From assembly GCF_009362785.1 (NCBI RefSeq), contig NZ_WHNQ01000046.1, positions 1-41,154 of the forward strand: 41,154 bases of DNA. The letters are read 5' to 3'. The notes below the pieces were generated by a model. The model did not search any database, had not been told where the DNA came from, and saw nothing but the letters and a program-made list of their open reading frames with translations. The stretch is from Paraburkholderia atlantica (GTDB taxonomy: Bacteria; Pseudomonadota; Gammaproteobacteria; Burkholderiales; Burkholderiaceae). Shown here piece by piece: positions 16,374 through 23,938 of the stretch. The first letter of the stretch is position 1. Each line of letters begins with the position of its first letter. The translations under genes and the position numbers were made by a program.

Positions 16374-16498
16374 ATGGGCGCTTTCGGATACAAAGCGCTC
16401 TTCGAAATGTCCAATTGCCGACAGAGGCGAACATCGCCTCATGGCCGACAAGGCCCGCTCGATGTTCGCGTGACCGGTCATTCGCTGATGTGTGAGCG

Positions 16499-16523
16499 AT
16501 TTTGCAGACAGCATCTGCAAAAT
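16499..16523. repeat. 25-bp dyad with 10-bp perfect arms
   Basis: ATTTTGCAGA, 5-bp spacer CAGCA, TCTGCAAAAT. The 11-bp string GCGATTTTGCA that contains the left arm (16496-16506) recurs at 16610-16620. It sits in a non-coding gap between the small membrane protein and the group II intron remnant. It could be an operator or the end or resolution site of a lost mobile element. Confidence 0.55.
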
Positions 16524-16669
16524 TCGTTCGGTCGGCCAAACTGCCCTTCTGTTTGCAAGACGGTTTGTGGCGAAGCTGAGAGAGTGGTGATGGGAACTGA
16601 CAGTTAGTTGCGATTTTGCACACCGATGCGAGTTGACAAATTTCTATCCGCAATTGAGACAGATTCAAT

Positions 16670-17032
16670 ATGTTCTACGGCATTGGAAAGCGCGAACTTC
16701 TGACGCTATACGACATTGTCGGTACGCCGATTCGGCGGCACCGTAAGGTCAAGGGTGTCGCAAACCCGTTCGACCCGCAGTAGGAAAGTTATTTCGAAGA
16801 GCGGTTAGGCTTCGCGATGATGGACTCGCTCAAGGGCCGGATGCGGCTGATCCGGTTGTGGCTCGATCAGCAGCGGTCCTGTCCAGCCTGGCATCAGTTG
16901 ATCACGAAATCCAGTGGGTGGCGTCTACTTCACTTGGAACGAGAGATCGATGGCGGAAAGGACACGATTAATAACCTGACGATGCTTCACCGGATTGTCA
17001 TCGGATCGCGCGTGCCCTCGGAGTCTCAGTAG
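16670..17032 (+). pseudogene. Group II intron reverse transcriptase/maturase, C-terminal remnant
   Basis: Encodes KVKGVANPFDPQ, a stop (TAG 16781-16783), then ESYFEERLGFAMMDSLKGRM, LWLDQQRSCPAWHQLITKSS and LHHL-like LLHLEREIDGGKDTINNL. This is the end of bacterial group II intron maturases (xANPYDPxWExYFEER), with a decayed HNH endonuclease domain: the usual Cys and His ligands are partly lost. The TAG stands where the family has Trp. The reverse transcriptase core (YADD) is missing upstream. Intron RNA domains V and VI follow directly, confirming the identity. Confidence 0.75.
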
Positions 17033-17055
17033 TGAAACCGTTCCCGGCAATGGGG

Positions 17056-17145
17056 CTTTGAAAGGCTTTGGCCGTGTGCGGGGAAACCCGCATGCACGAT
17101 TCTTAGGCGGCGGCGGTGCAGTAATGCACCGCTGCTACCCGACCT
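17056..17145 (+). ncRNA. Group II intron domains V and VI (3' end of a truncated intron)
   Basis: 17069-17103 folds as domain V: GCCGTGTGCGGG, a GAAA tetraloop, then CCCGCATGCAC. 17104-17145 folds as domain VI, with GGCGGCGGTGCA pairing to TGCACCGCTGCT around GTAA. This lies 30-110 bp after the maturase stop, the normal position. The intron end is about 17142-17145. The 5' half of the intron is absent, so this is a 5'-truncated, inactive copy. Confidence 0.65.
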
Positions 17146-17364
17146 CAATACCAATTCAGGCAACGTCCCGAGGAAACCACGATCGGTCCCATTCCACAAT
17201 TGCGTAGGAATACGAGCTATATGTTGAATCTTTGGTCTTGACAGATTTTCGTCAGGTATTGGAACTGGTCCTTTTGGTGTTCACTCGCCCGGTTAAAGCT
17301 GATTCCAGCCCCCGTCGAATCCAGGCACACGACCGCAGCCGCGGACTCTTCCCCGCATTTCGAG
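17146..17364. other. Short intergenic stretch
   Basis: Between the group II intron end and the stop of the coiled-coil gene. No gene, clear terminator or repeat seen. Confidence 0.4.
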
Positions 17365-18099
17365 TTACCGGCGAGCTGCCTTGCGGCCCTGGCGCGACGC
17401 TGCGATCGCTTCGCGCAGATCCTCCAGCATCGCACTGACGTGCACACCCGCGAGATCGCGCGCGGCCTGCGCGGCACCAAGTTCGCGGCGCAGTTCACCC
17501 ATTTCGAACTCGAGCTGACGGATCCTCGCACGTGCGTCCTTGAGCGTGGCCGTCGTCAGCTGCAGCTCGCGTGCGCTCTCGTCGTCCGCATTGGATGACA
17601 CCCCTTGGCCGGCTCGTGCATGCAGCTGCGCGACGCTCTCGCGCAGCAGTTCGCGCAACAGTGGCGTGAGCGAGGCGCGCAGCGCGTCAGCATCGACGGT
17701 GACGGGATGTCGGGCGTCTTCACGTTTCCTGCGCTGGGCCACCGCGGACAGTTGTTTTACGGCGGCAGCCGTTGCTACGCGCGAGTCAGCAGGAAGCAGC
17801 GCGGACGCTTCGGCAGCCGCCTGTACGGCGCCACGCTCGAGCGCCTGCGCGCGCAACACCGCGGACTGGATTGTCGGCGTACTGGGGCGCCGACGTACTC
17901 CGACCTGCGGCGCGACATCCCGCAACAACCGACCGTAGGTCGTGGCGCCATAGACACGGCCCGTCGTAGCGCGTACCGCCGCAACGAGCCCGTCCAGAAA
18001 ACCCGTGTTGTCCCGTGGGAAGTGACGGTCGAGCATCGCAACCGCACTCGAGATTGCGCGCACCTGCGAGTCGCTCCATTCGATCCGGGGTCGTCCCAT
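17365..18099 (-). CDS. KfrA-like DNA-binding coiled-coil protein (tentative)
   Basis: About 244 residues from ATG 18099, preceded by GAGGG 9 bp upstream; GTG 18108 is an alternative. The N-terminus (GRPRIEWSDSQVRAISSAVA, RATTGRVYGATTYGRLLRDV) looks like a compact basic DNA-binding domain. The C-terminal 90 residues (TLKDARARIRQLEFEMGELR then RELGAAQAARD) form a heptad-type coiled coil, and the tail is very basic. This plan resembles KfrA-type plasmid proteins, but no signature proves it. It begins just after the stop of 18111-18464, so the two probably form an operon. Confidence 0.55.
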   Translation of the reverse strand: MGRPRIEWSDSQVRAISSAVAMLDRHFPRDNTGFLDGLVAAVRATTGRVYGATTYGRLLRDVAPQVGVRRRPSTPTIQSAVLRAQALERGAVQAAAEASALLPADSRVATAAAVKQLSAVAQRRKREDARHPVTVDADALRASLTPLLRELLRESVAQLHARAGQGVSSNADDESARELQLTTATLKDARARIRQLEFEMGELRRELGAAQAARDLAGVHVSAMLEDLREAIAASRQGRKAARR

Positions 18100-18110
18100 T
18101 TGCCGCACCC

Positions 18111-18464
18111 TCAGAACAGCAACGCCTGGCGCGGATCGCGCGCGGGCGGCCGGGAGGCGGTGGCCCCCTTGCGACTGCGCGCGGAGGCGCGGCGCTGTGC
18201 AACGCGGCGCAGATGCGCGATCAGGGACACGATCTCGACGCCCGCCGTAAGGGTCAGCGCAAAGCGGCCAATCTCACCCGGCGCAGTCGCCGAACCTGCG
18301 CGCAGCGACGGCCGCAGCGCCAGGCGCCGCGCGCGGGCGAGCAACTGGCCGCGGCTCATTCCGGGCCAGCAGTCGGCGACGAACTGGCGGACGGTGGCGG
18401 GCAGTGACTCGGGCGCGACATCGCCAGGCAGCGCCAGGGCAATGAGTTCGAATGCATTAGCCAT
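18111..18464 (-). CDS. Small hypothetical protein A, paralogue of 19928-20269
   Basis: 117 residues from ATG 18464. Shares with 19928-20269 the pattern LALPxxxAPESLPAxVxQFV, CWPGMSRxQLLxRARRxxLR and AHLRRxA. Both end in RQxxLF as the last residues: RQALLF here, RQTGLF in the paralogue. A terminal QxxLF resembles the short linear motif used by proteins to bind the DNA polymerase sliding clamp. No family recognised. It is upstream partner of the coiled-coil gene 17365-18099. The ATG 18464 start is chosen because the paralogue starts at the equivalent MAYRLELVALALP. Confidence 0.6.
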   Translation of the reverse strand: MANAFELIALALPGDVAPESLPATVRQFVADCWPGMSRGQLLARARRLALRPSLRAGSATAPGEIGRFALTLTAGVEIVSLIAHLRRVAQRRASARSRKGATASRPPARDPRQALLF

Positions 18465-18545
18465 CGTGGAACCATCTCCTTCTATCACCTCACGCGAATC
18501 GGACTGAGCGCTGAACATGCGGTCGCCGCCAGCGACGCGTGCCTG

Positions 18546-18574
18546 AGGTATAAATAGTGCACATTATTATACCT
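18546..18574. promoter_or_regulatory. 29-bp dyad, probable operator between divergent genes
   Basis: AGGTATAA and TTATACCT are perfect 8-bp arms around a 13-bp centre that itself contains the palindrome GTGCAC (18558-18563). It lies between the minus-strand operon starting at 18464 and the plus-strand gene at 18700, 82 bp upstream of the first. The AT-rich arms could double as a -10 element on the minus strand. A repressor site is the simplest reading. Confidence 0.5.
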
Positions 18575-18640
18575 CTCCTCCTCACTGCCTGGCACCGCCA
18601 CCTGCCGAACGTACGCAGCCACGGACACGGGATCCCGACA

Positions 18641-18668
18641 TTGCAATTGGCAAAAGGTGAGCTAGAAT
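18641..18668 (+). promoter_or_regulatory. Candidate sigma-70 promoter for the Sel1-repeat gene
   Basis: TTGCAA (18641-18646), 16-bp spacer, TAGAAT (18663-18668), ending 31 bp before the ATG at 18700. Both boxes are near consensus. Confidence 0.45.
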
Positions 18669-18699
18669 CAGGTGCATTCTTCACCGGGAGATTGCTCCC

Positions 18700-19320
18700 A
18701 TGCAAATGGAAAGCTGGGTCGGGACAATCGAGCGCGAATGGCATCAGTTGCGCCACGCTGACCCTACACTGGATGTCGAAAAGTTCTCGCGCCACGTCAT
18801 TGCGGCAAACAAGACTGGATTCCTGTCACCGGAGTCGCTCGCGGCGATCGCAAATGCACTGCTCACCAGCACGTTAAACCGCGCACCCCATCTGGGCCGC
18901 TGGTTGCTGGAGCGTATTGGCGCGAACCGCCATCCCGCCTGGCGAATGGCCATGGCTATTTCTCTCGTCACACCAACAGGAGGAGAGGCGGACTTTGGCA
19001 GAGGTAACGCGATTCTTGAAGACGTGATGAAGGACGAGACCGCGGACGGTCGTCTGCGCGGCCTGGCCGCCGCGGCGCTTGCCGACAGTGCACGGCTCGG
19101 GCGCGGCATGCAGGTGGACGCAATCCGTGCGCGCTCGCTGTACGAGCAGGCCATTGACCTGGGACACAAGGCCTCAGCACACAACCTCGGACTTTTCTGG
19201 GAAGGTGTCTGGGGTGCGGAAGACAATAGCGTTGTCCGGGACCGCACAAAGGCCATGCAAAGTTATCGACGCGGTGGCGAAGATAAACGTTGCCAACGCC
19301 GTCTGGAAGCGCTGGGTTGA
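18700..19320 (+). CDS. Sel1-repeat (TPR-like) protein
   Basis: 206 residues. The C-terminal half carries Sel1-type repeats: DAIRARSLYEQAIDLGHKAS, AHNLGLFWEGVWG and DRTKAMQSYRRGGE. These alpha-alpha solenoids mediate protein-protein contacts. The N-terminal part (ESWVGTIEREWHQLRHADPT) is helical and unassigned. No signal peptide, so cytoplasmic. It has its own candidate promoter at 18641-18668 and is convergent with the DUF1841-like gene. No partner can be named from context. Confidence 0.7.
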   Translation: MQMESWVGTIEREWHQLRHADPTLDVEKFSRHVIAANKTGFLSPESLAAIANALLTSTLNRAPHLGRWLLERIGANRHPAWRMAMAISLVTPTGGEADFGRGNAILEDVMKDETADGRLRGLAAAALADSARLGRGMQVDAIRARSLYEQAIDLGHKASAHNLGLFWEGVWGAEDNSVVRDRTKAMQSYRRGGEDKRCQRRLEALG

Positions 19321-19381
19321 AACCCTGTCGACGTGACACCCCGCGCGAAACGGTGTCTCACTTCGAATCATGGATGACGTT

Positions 19382-19771
19382 TCAATGACTGTTTCCTCCT
19401 TTGCGCCACCCTTTTGCGGTCAGCCGCTCCACCGCTGCAAGGTAGCGGGCCTCGGAATCGTCAACATTGCCTTTCTGCCCCGCGCTCAGAACGTCGTACA
19501 GATGCCCGGCGACCACCGAGCCGATCGCGTGAATAGCATCGTGCCGCGTCAGTCCTTCGCTTATGAGGCGATGCATGGCCAGGACCACAGGGTCGAGACC
19601 CATCGCAATCTGGTTTTCCACGACGGTATGAAGCACGGCGTGTGCGGTGACATTTGAAAGTTTGACGTGCGCCGCCCGATGCCAGGCCTCGGCCAGGGCA
19701 ATGCGCTCCTGTTCGTCGAGTTCGAGCCATGAGTCAGGCTCGGGCGCGTTTTGAGGGTTGTACGCTTCCAT
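19382..19771 (-). CDS. DUF1841-like protein
   Basis: 129 residues, ATG 19771, with AAAGGAG ideally spaced upstream. The core NQIAMGLDPVVLAMHRLISE then GLTRHDAIHAIGSVVAGHLY matches the DUF1841 pattern (IAxGxxPxVxxxxxRLxxEGLxRHxAIHAIGS). Function unknown; single-domain cytoplasmic protein. A 19-bp dyad sits just upstream at 19792-19810. Confidence 0.7.
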   Translation of the reverse strand: MEAYNPQNAPEPDSWLELDEQERIALAEAWHRAAHVKLSNVTAHAVLHTVVENQIAMGLDPVVLAMHRLISEGLTRHDAIHAIGSVVAGHLYDVLSAGQKGNVDDSEARYLAAVERLTAKGWRKGGNSH

Positions 19772-19791
19772 GCTTCACTCCTTTCAGTAAC

Positions 19792-19810
19792 TGATCTGCA
19801 CTGTAGATCA
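19792..19810. promoter_or_regulatory. Small dyad upstream of the DUF1841-like gene
   Basis: TGATCT, 7-bp spacer, AGATCA. It lies about 20 bp upstream of the ATG at 19771 (minus strand), overlapping where promoter and leader should be. Possible operator; short arms make chance formation possible. Confidence 0.3.
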
Positions 19811-19927
19811 CCCTCAGCCCGCAAAAGCGGCAGACCGCTTGCCTTCACATTATTGGGCCGACGGGGAGTTTGTATGGCGCGGCAGGAAATGAGGCCGCAA
19901 AGACGCAACTACTCCATTACCGGGCTC

Positions 19928-20269
19928 TTAGAAGAGCCCGGTTTGCCTCTCGTCCTGCGCTGGCGGCAAAGAGGCTCGGGCGCGCCGGGCCCCGCCGCGA
20001 CGCGCGAGTCGGCGCACATGAGCTACGAGCTCGGCGCGCGCATCGTCGGTCACCAATACGAGTGCATAAAACTGCACGCCGTCGGGCCTGCGTTCGGTGC
20101 GCGCCCGCAGTGAAGCGCGCAACGTGAACCGACGTGCGCGGTCAAGCAACTGCGCCCGGCTCATTCCGGGCCAGCACGCGGCGACGAATTGGGATACGGG
20201 CGCCGGGAGCGATTCAGGTGCGCAATTGGCGGGCAGCGCCAGAGCCACGAGTTCGAGGCGATAGGCCAT
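19928..20269 (-). CDS. Small hypothetical protein B, paralogue of 18111-18464
   Basis: 113 residues from ATG 20269 (the frame is open further upstream to 20353, but paralogy supports this start). Conserved LVALALPANCAPESLPAPVS, QFVAACWPGMSRAQLLDRAR and AHVRRLAR, and a terminal RQTGLF. Unlike copy A it is not followed by a coiled-coil gene. The duplication brackets the Sel1 and DUF1841 genes. Function unknown. Confidence 0.6.
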   Translation of the reverse strand: MAYRLELVALALPANCAPESLPAPVSQFVAACWPGMSRAQLLDRARRFTLRASLRARTERRPDGVQFYALVLVTDDARAELVAHVRRLARRGGARRARASLPPAQDERQTGLF

Positions 20270-20871
20270 GCGAAGCGAAGAAGTCCGGAACATATAATCG
20301 TGGTGGAAACTGTGTTGCGCGACAACGGTCTCGCGGCGCGTTTTATCCAGCAATCGCGGCCTTGGAGAAGTCGCTCGTTACTACGTCTACGTCCAGGCGG
20401 CTCGCCTGAAACGACGTCGGTTCGCCCCCCCGTCTGGTAACGATCCATAAGTAACAGTTGTTCATCGTAGGCTAGGTCCGCTACAAATTACGTATCATTC
20501 ACTACGACAGAATCAACGGCGCCTAGACGCCATCGTTTTACGACCGCACCGATCAGCTTTTTGCTACCCCCAGCAAAAATTCGCCGTGAAACAAATGTCG
20601 GGAACAGCGGGGAAGCATTGACGGACGGGGCTTCCAAGCAATTGAAAACAGTTTCGCAATGTTTCACGAAGGTACCGTATCCGCCGCCGCTATGATTCGG
20701 GGACCCGGCTATTGGATCGGGGTCGCTGTTGGTTCCGTAACAGAAACCGGTACGGTGTTAACGGTGGCCAGTTTAACTTGGCATAACTAAATGAAAGCCG
20801 TCGGTCTCAGTCCAAGCCTTAGACCCCTGCGCGACGGACCCACGCCGCAACTCTATCGCTGGGGGGCAGGC
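20270..20871. other. Gene-poor stretch
   Basis: No frame with recognisable motifs or a good start. Sequence is AT-richer than its surroundings around 20450-20790. I see no RNA gene or long repeat. Confidence 0.4.
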
Positions 20872-21228
20872 TCAGGAGAAGCGTTTATCCTGCCAAACAG
20901 AACCTCGAGCACCGTTAATGACGAGCAGCGTCGTACGTCGTGCAGGCCGACCCAGCTTTTTAAAAGCCGTGTCCGACAGCTTCTTGTGCTGTGGATGCTC
21001 GAAGCACAGTCGTCGGATGGCGGCTGCGGGCACCGCTTCGTCGATCAGGCCGTGGCAATGCGGGATGTAGATAACGGTGCACCTCGGTGTGATCCAGTTC
21101 GCGCAGACGCCTTGCTGATCTTCCGTCGGGCTCAGCGAGGATGCGCCTAGAAGTTCAAGGATCCGCTGGTCGACTGATCGTGTCGCTGGCAGGCACGAAC
21201 CGGCGGCAGTTGTGACGTTATTTCGCAT
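20872..21228 (-). CDS. Hypothetical protein (weak)
   Basis: 118-residue frame (ILELLGASSLSPTEDQQGVC, HCHGLIDEAVPAAAIRRLCF). The composition is protein-like, with helical stretches, but there is no recognisable domain and no ribosome binding site before ATG 21228. It may be real or a fragment. Confidence 0.3.
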   Translation of the reverse strand: MRNNVTTAAGSCLPATRSVDQRILELLGASSLSPTEDQQGVCANWITPRCTVIYIPHCHGLIDEAVPAAAIRRLCFEHPQHKKLSDTAFKKLGRPARRTTLLVINGARGSVWQDKRFS

Positions 21229-22592
21229 GGGAGTCTAGGACCTGAGCCAAGTGACTTGCAGAATGACAGCAGAGCAGCGCTCGCGGACCGCTCACCACGT
21301 TTGGCCGGCTATACGCGGTGACAAGCGGTCCGGGTGTAATGAAGCGACCACGATGGAGAGATTGCGATGCTGTCATAACTGCGGAGTCAAGAATCCGCCT
21401 GGCACGCCACGGATTCGGGGCTCGCTCCCGAGTGCCACCCTCGGGAGCCGAAATCATCGCGGACCGCGCTTGTATTTCCCCGTGCGGCGCACGGGCCGCA
21501 GCAAGGCTGCATGCGATCGTGAACTGGCATCCGCGAATTCGGCAACGCTCGGCGCGCTTGCACTGATGCGAGACAAGATGAGCAAGAACCTGAGGGAAAT
21601 CGGTGCGCACTCGTCACCTATGCCTTGGTGATATTCGAACGCATCGGCCGCGTGACGGCAGAGCTAAGCAGCAGCCACGGATAAATCGTAGAACGGGCTA
21701 TTGCAGGTTCCGAGTAACGATATCTCGATGCGTGCCTATCTGTATCACTGGCCCGATTCGCGAGACGCTGCGCCCCTGTTATAACGAATTGGAGCGACTC
21801 ATTCTTAGGTATGTATGCCGTGAGCAGACCGCGATGTCGAGCATTGGTACCCATGTGTGCCGCCACTTGTAGTTCATGGCTAACTCGGATCCAAAAGGGA
21901 TCGGCGAGGGCAAACTGAGGCGTTCATTTCGGTGGCGTCCGCTTGTCGGCCCGCTTTCGCCGGAGTTGCAGCGGTTCGCGGTGCTCGTGCTAGTGGGTTT
22001 CCAGAGGGGCTGGTAGCCGTGCAAAATCTATCCGGCAAAAACCCTGGGCGGCAGGCGATCTCCTGGCTACCGGCTAGAATGAATATCACATCGCCGTCGA
22101 CAAGACGCTGCCCCAGCTGCTCTAGCGTCGCTCGCCGCGCCTGACGGCATCCCCGACCGGATTTGTGCGCGTTACACCGAGCCGGCGCCCAGCCGCCCGT
22201 GTTGCCGAAAGAGCCTGCCTTCGGGGCGCGTCCGAAAGGGAAGTCGACGTCTTGTGCGCGCGCTGGGCTTTCGTGGCCACGACGTGGTGCTCAACTTCAC
22301 GGTCTGCCGCTTTTGTCGTCCCTCGTCGTGCCGGACACGGTCGAAGCAAAGGTAAGTTATCTGGGTGCCCGCGGGATGCTCACCGGGGACAAGTTCGAGT
22401 CGAATTCGCTTTTCGACGTCCTGACCTCTGATGCTGTTGTTGAAAGGCATCACGAAAGTGTGCCGGTGTTGATTGCAACATACGGTATCTCGACGAGGCC
22501 AGTCGTCTACGCGGCTTTTCTTCTCGATGGCGCTGTTGTTGGCAGGAACGCGATTAGAAATGCTGTCGGGCAGGCTGGATTCTACGACCACC
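21229..22592. other. Gene-poor stretch
   Basis: Frames on both strands overlap each other and are rich in Arg, Pro and Ser, as expected of non-coding GC-rich DNA. A plus-strand frame at 22320-22687 (VPDTVEAKVSYLGARGMLTG, VLIATYGISTRPVVYAAFLL) is the most protein-like part but has no clear start. It may be a decayed gene. Confidence 0.35.
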
Positions 22593-22611
22593 GTGTTCCT
22601 ACCTGGAACAC
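22593..22611. promoter_or_regulatory. parS-like palindrome 1 (degenerate)
   Basis: GTGTTCCTACCTGGAACAC: 7-bp perfect arms around 5 bp. Shares the outer arms GTGTTCC/GGAACAC with the sites at 23143 and 23752. Distal member of the set downstream of parB. Confidence 0.5.
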
Positions 22612-22964
22612 GCCGAGGCGATGCTACGGTCCGCTTGCGACCGGCCCCCTTCCTGTCCCTGCCAGCCGCGTCAACTATGCAGAGTGACGGGACTTACCGC
22701 CCAATCGCTCGCGCCACCGCACGAGTCTCCGAGTCACTTGAATCAAACCGGCGACATCGGCCCAGGCCGCGCGCTGGCGGCACAAGCGTTGAGCACCATC
22801 ACGCAGGCACAGTCGCACGCGATACAGCGCACGACGAAGATCGCTCGATCGCTCGGAACGGAGGCGGATTCGCTAGCATCAAATACTAGCCGTTGACGCC
22901 CGCGCCGCTACGCGGCGGCGCCCCATCTATGGCCACATCCATCCGCGTAACGTGGTGGTGTGTA

Positions 22965-23093
22965 GCCGTCCTGCAGCCCCACGCGCGCGGGCGAGTGTCC
23001 GGTTTTAAGAATGTTTCGGGCGCCATTGATACCGCGCTCCTTGCGATCTTCGTCGCTTCGCACCCCCCGACTCAAGGCCGAAGTCTTCGACCC
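22965..23093 (-). pseudogene. Possible IS200/IS605-type TnpB fragment
   Basis: The minus strand encodes RGVRSDEDRKERGINGARNI then LKTGHSPARVG. This resembles the C-terminal zinc-ribbon end of TnpB/OrfB proteins (xCGxxxDRDxNAARNILxxG). Only about 40 residues are visible and most Cys ligands are missing. The identification rests on the NGARNIL motif and is tentative. Confidence 0.35.
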
Positions 23094-23142
23094 GAATAGG
23101 CCAGACAGCTGCTCGTGCTCTTGCTCCTTGCGTTGGGGCACC

Positions 23143-23161
23143 GTATTCCTAATAGGAACAC
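23143..23161. promoter_or_regulatory. parS-like palindrome 2
   Basis: GTATTCCTAATAGGAACAC: 9-bp arms around one base, with one mismatched pair. Same core TTCCTA-N-TAGGAA as the site at 23752. Confidence 0.6.
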
Positions 23162-23443
23162 GCAGCTCGTGACCAATCCCGCGGTCCGTAGAACCGCGGT
23201 CCGGGTGAGTCTCAGCCGCCGCTTTTTCCCAGCCTTCGCGCGACACCACAGTGCGCTTTCCCTGTGTAATCTATGATGTGTTACTAGACGAACACACGGG
23301 AAGAGCTGACGGGGTCTCATTCCGCGCGCTCGTCGGGGTAGGTGAAACCGCGACCCCCTAGTGAAATGACTCGCCGACCGAGCAGGGCGACCTGTGAACG
23401 TAGGCGGACAGACGTACCCCTTTCATTGCCGGACTGCGAGCAG

Positions 23444-23462
23444 CGTGTCCTAGTAGGACACG
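23444..23462. promoter_or_regulatory. parS-like palindrome 3
   Basis: CGTGTCCTAGTAGGACACG: perfect 9-bp arms around a single G. Core TCCTAGTAGGA shared with the site at 23752. Such odd-length palindromes near parAB are typical ParB binding sites. Confidence 0.65.
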
Positions 23463-23676
23463 GTCAAGGGTAAGCTTCGGTGCCATGCCATGCCGTCGAC
23501 AAAAGATGCGACCTTGGACCATCTCTATCTCACCCTATTGGGCACCTTCGCAGTAAAACCCCACCGTTGCGAGCGACGTCGGAAGCGTGCGGCCGCTCAT
23601 TAATTTTCGGTGCGCCTGATGGCGTCGCAGCGCTGGTCGACCGGACGGGCAGCTCGCCCTTTTACGCCCGTGCAAT

Positions 23677-23693
23677 GTGTTCCTACCGGCAAC
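23677..23693. promoter_or_regulatory. parS-like half site
   Basis: GTGTTCCTACCGGCAAC: the left arm is identical to sites 1 and 5, the right arm degenerate. Listed because it continues the series. Confidence 0.3.
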
Positions 23694-23751
23694 GCGCACA
23701 TCCGAAAACCAACGCGATCCCAGACCTGCTGCGCCTGGAGACCAGAGCCCG

Positions 23752-23768
23752 TGTTCCTAGTAGGAACA
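23752..23768. promoter_or_regulatory. parS-like palindrome 5, closest to parB
   Basis: TGTTCCTAGTAGGAACA: perfect 8-bp arms around a single G, 170 bp from the parB stop. The best representative of the family; consensus for the set TGTTCCTA-N-TAGGAACA. Confidence 0.65.
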
Positions 23769-23893
23769 GATTGCGTCACCTCGTTTCGGCGTCGGTGGTG
23801 TCCGGCGCCGTACCTGGCGTTACGACACGCCCCGCTGATTGCTCGATTCGATAGGGCGGAGCCTGTCACAACAGTATTGCTACGTGAACACAC

Positions 23894-23915
23894 AAAAAAA
23901 ACCCTCCGAAGAGGG
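23894..23915 (-). terminator. Rho-independent terminator of the parAB operon
   Basis: On the minus strand: CCCTC, TTCG tetraloop, GAGGG, then eight T. It lies 24 bp after the parB stop. A textbook terminator; it ends the parA-parB transcript before the palindrome region. Confidence 0.9.
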
Positions 23916-23938
23916 GACTTCGCGTTCGCTCGCTACGA

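Noticed and set aside
17605..18507. 300-residue plus-strand frame antisense to the coiled-coil and small-protein genes
   Set aside because: Very Arg-rich with no motif; the minus-strand frames have coherent domains and a paralogue, so this is a GC-rich shadow.
19333..19361. Hairpin between the convergent Sel1 and DUF1841 genes as a bidirectional terminator
   Set aside because: Six-base stem with bulge and no T-run on either strand.
21218..21610. 130-residue minus-strand frame in the gene-poor region
   Set aside because: No motif, no ribosome binding site, composition like non-coding DNA.
22684..22896. 70-residue plus-strand frame from GTG (ALAAQALSTITQAQSHAIQR)
   Set aside because: The middle looks protein-like and helical, but there is no ribosome binding site and no recognised family; might be a fragment, not strong enough to list.
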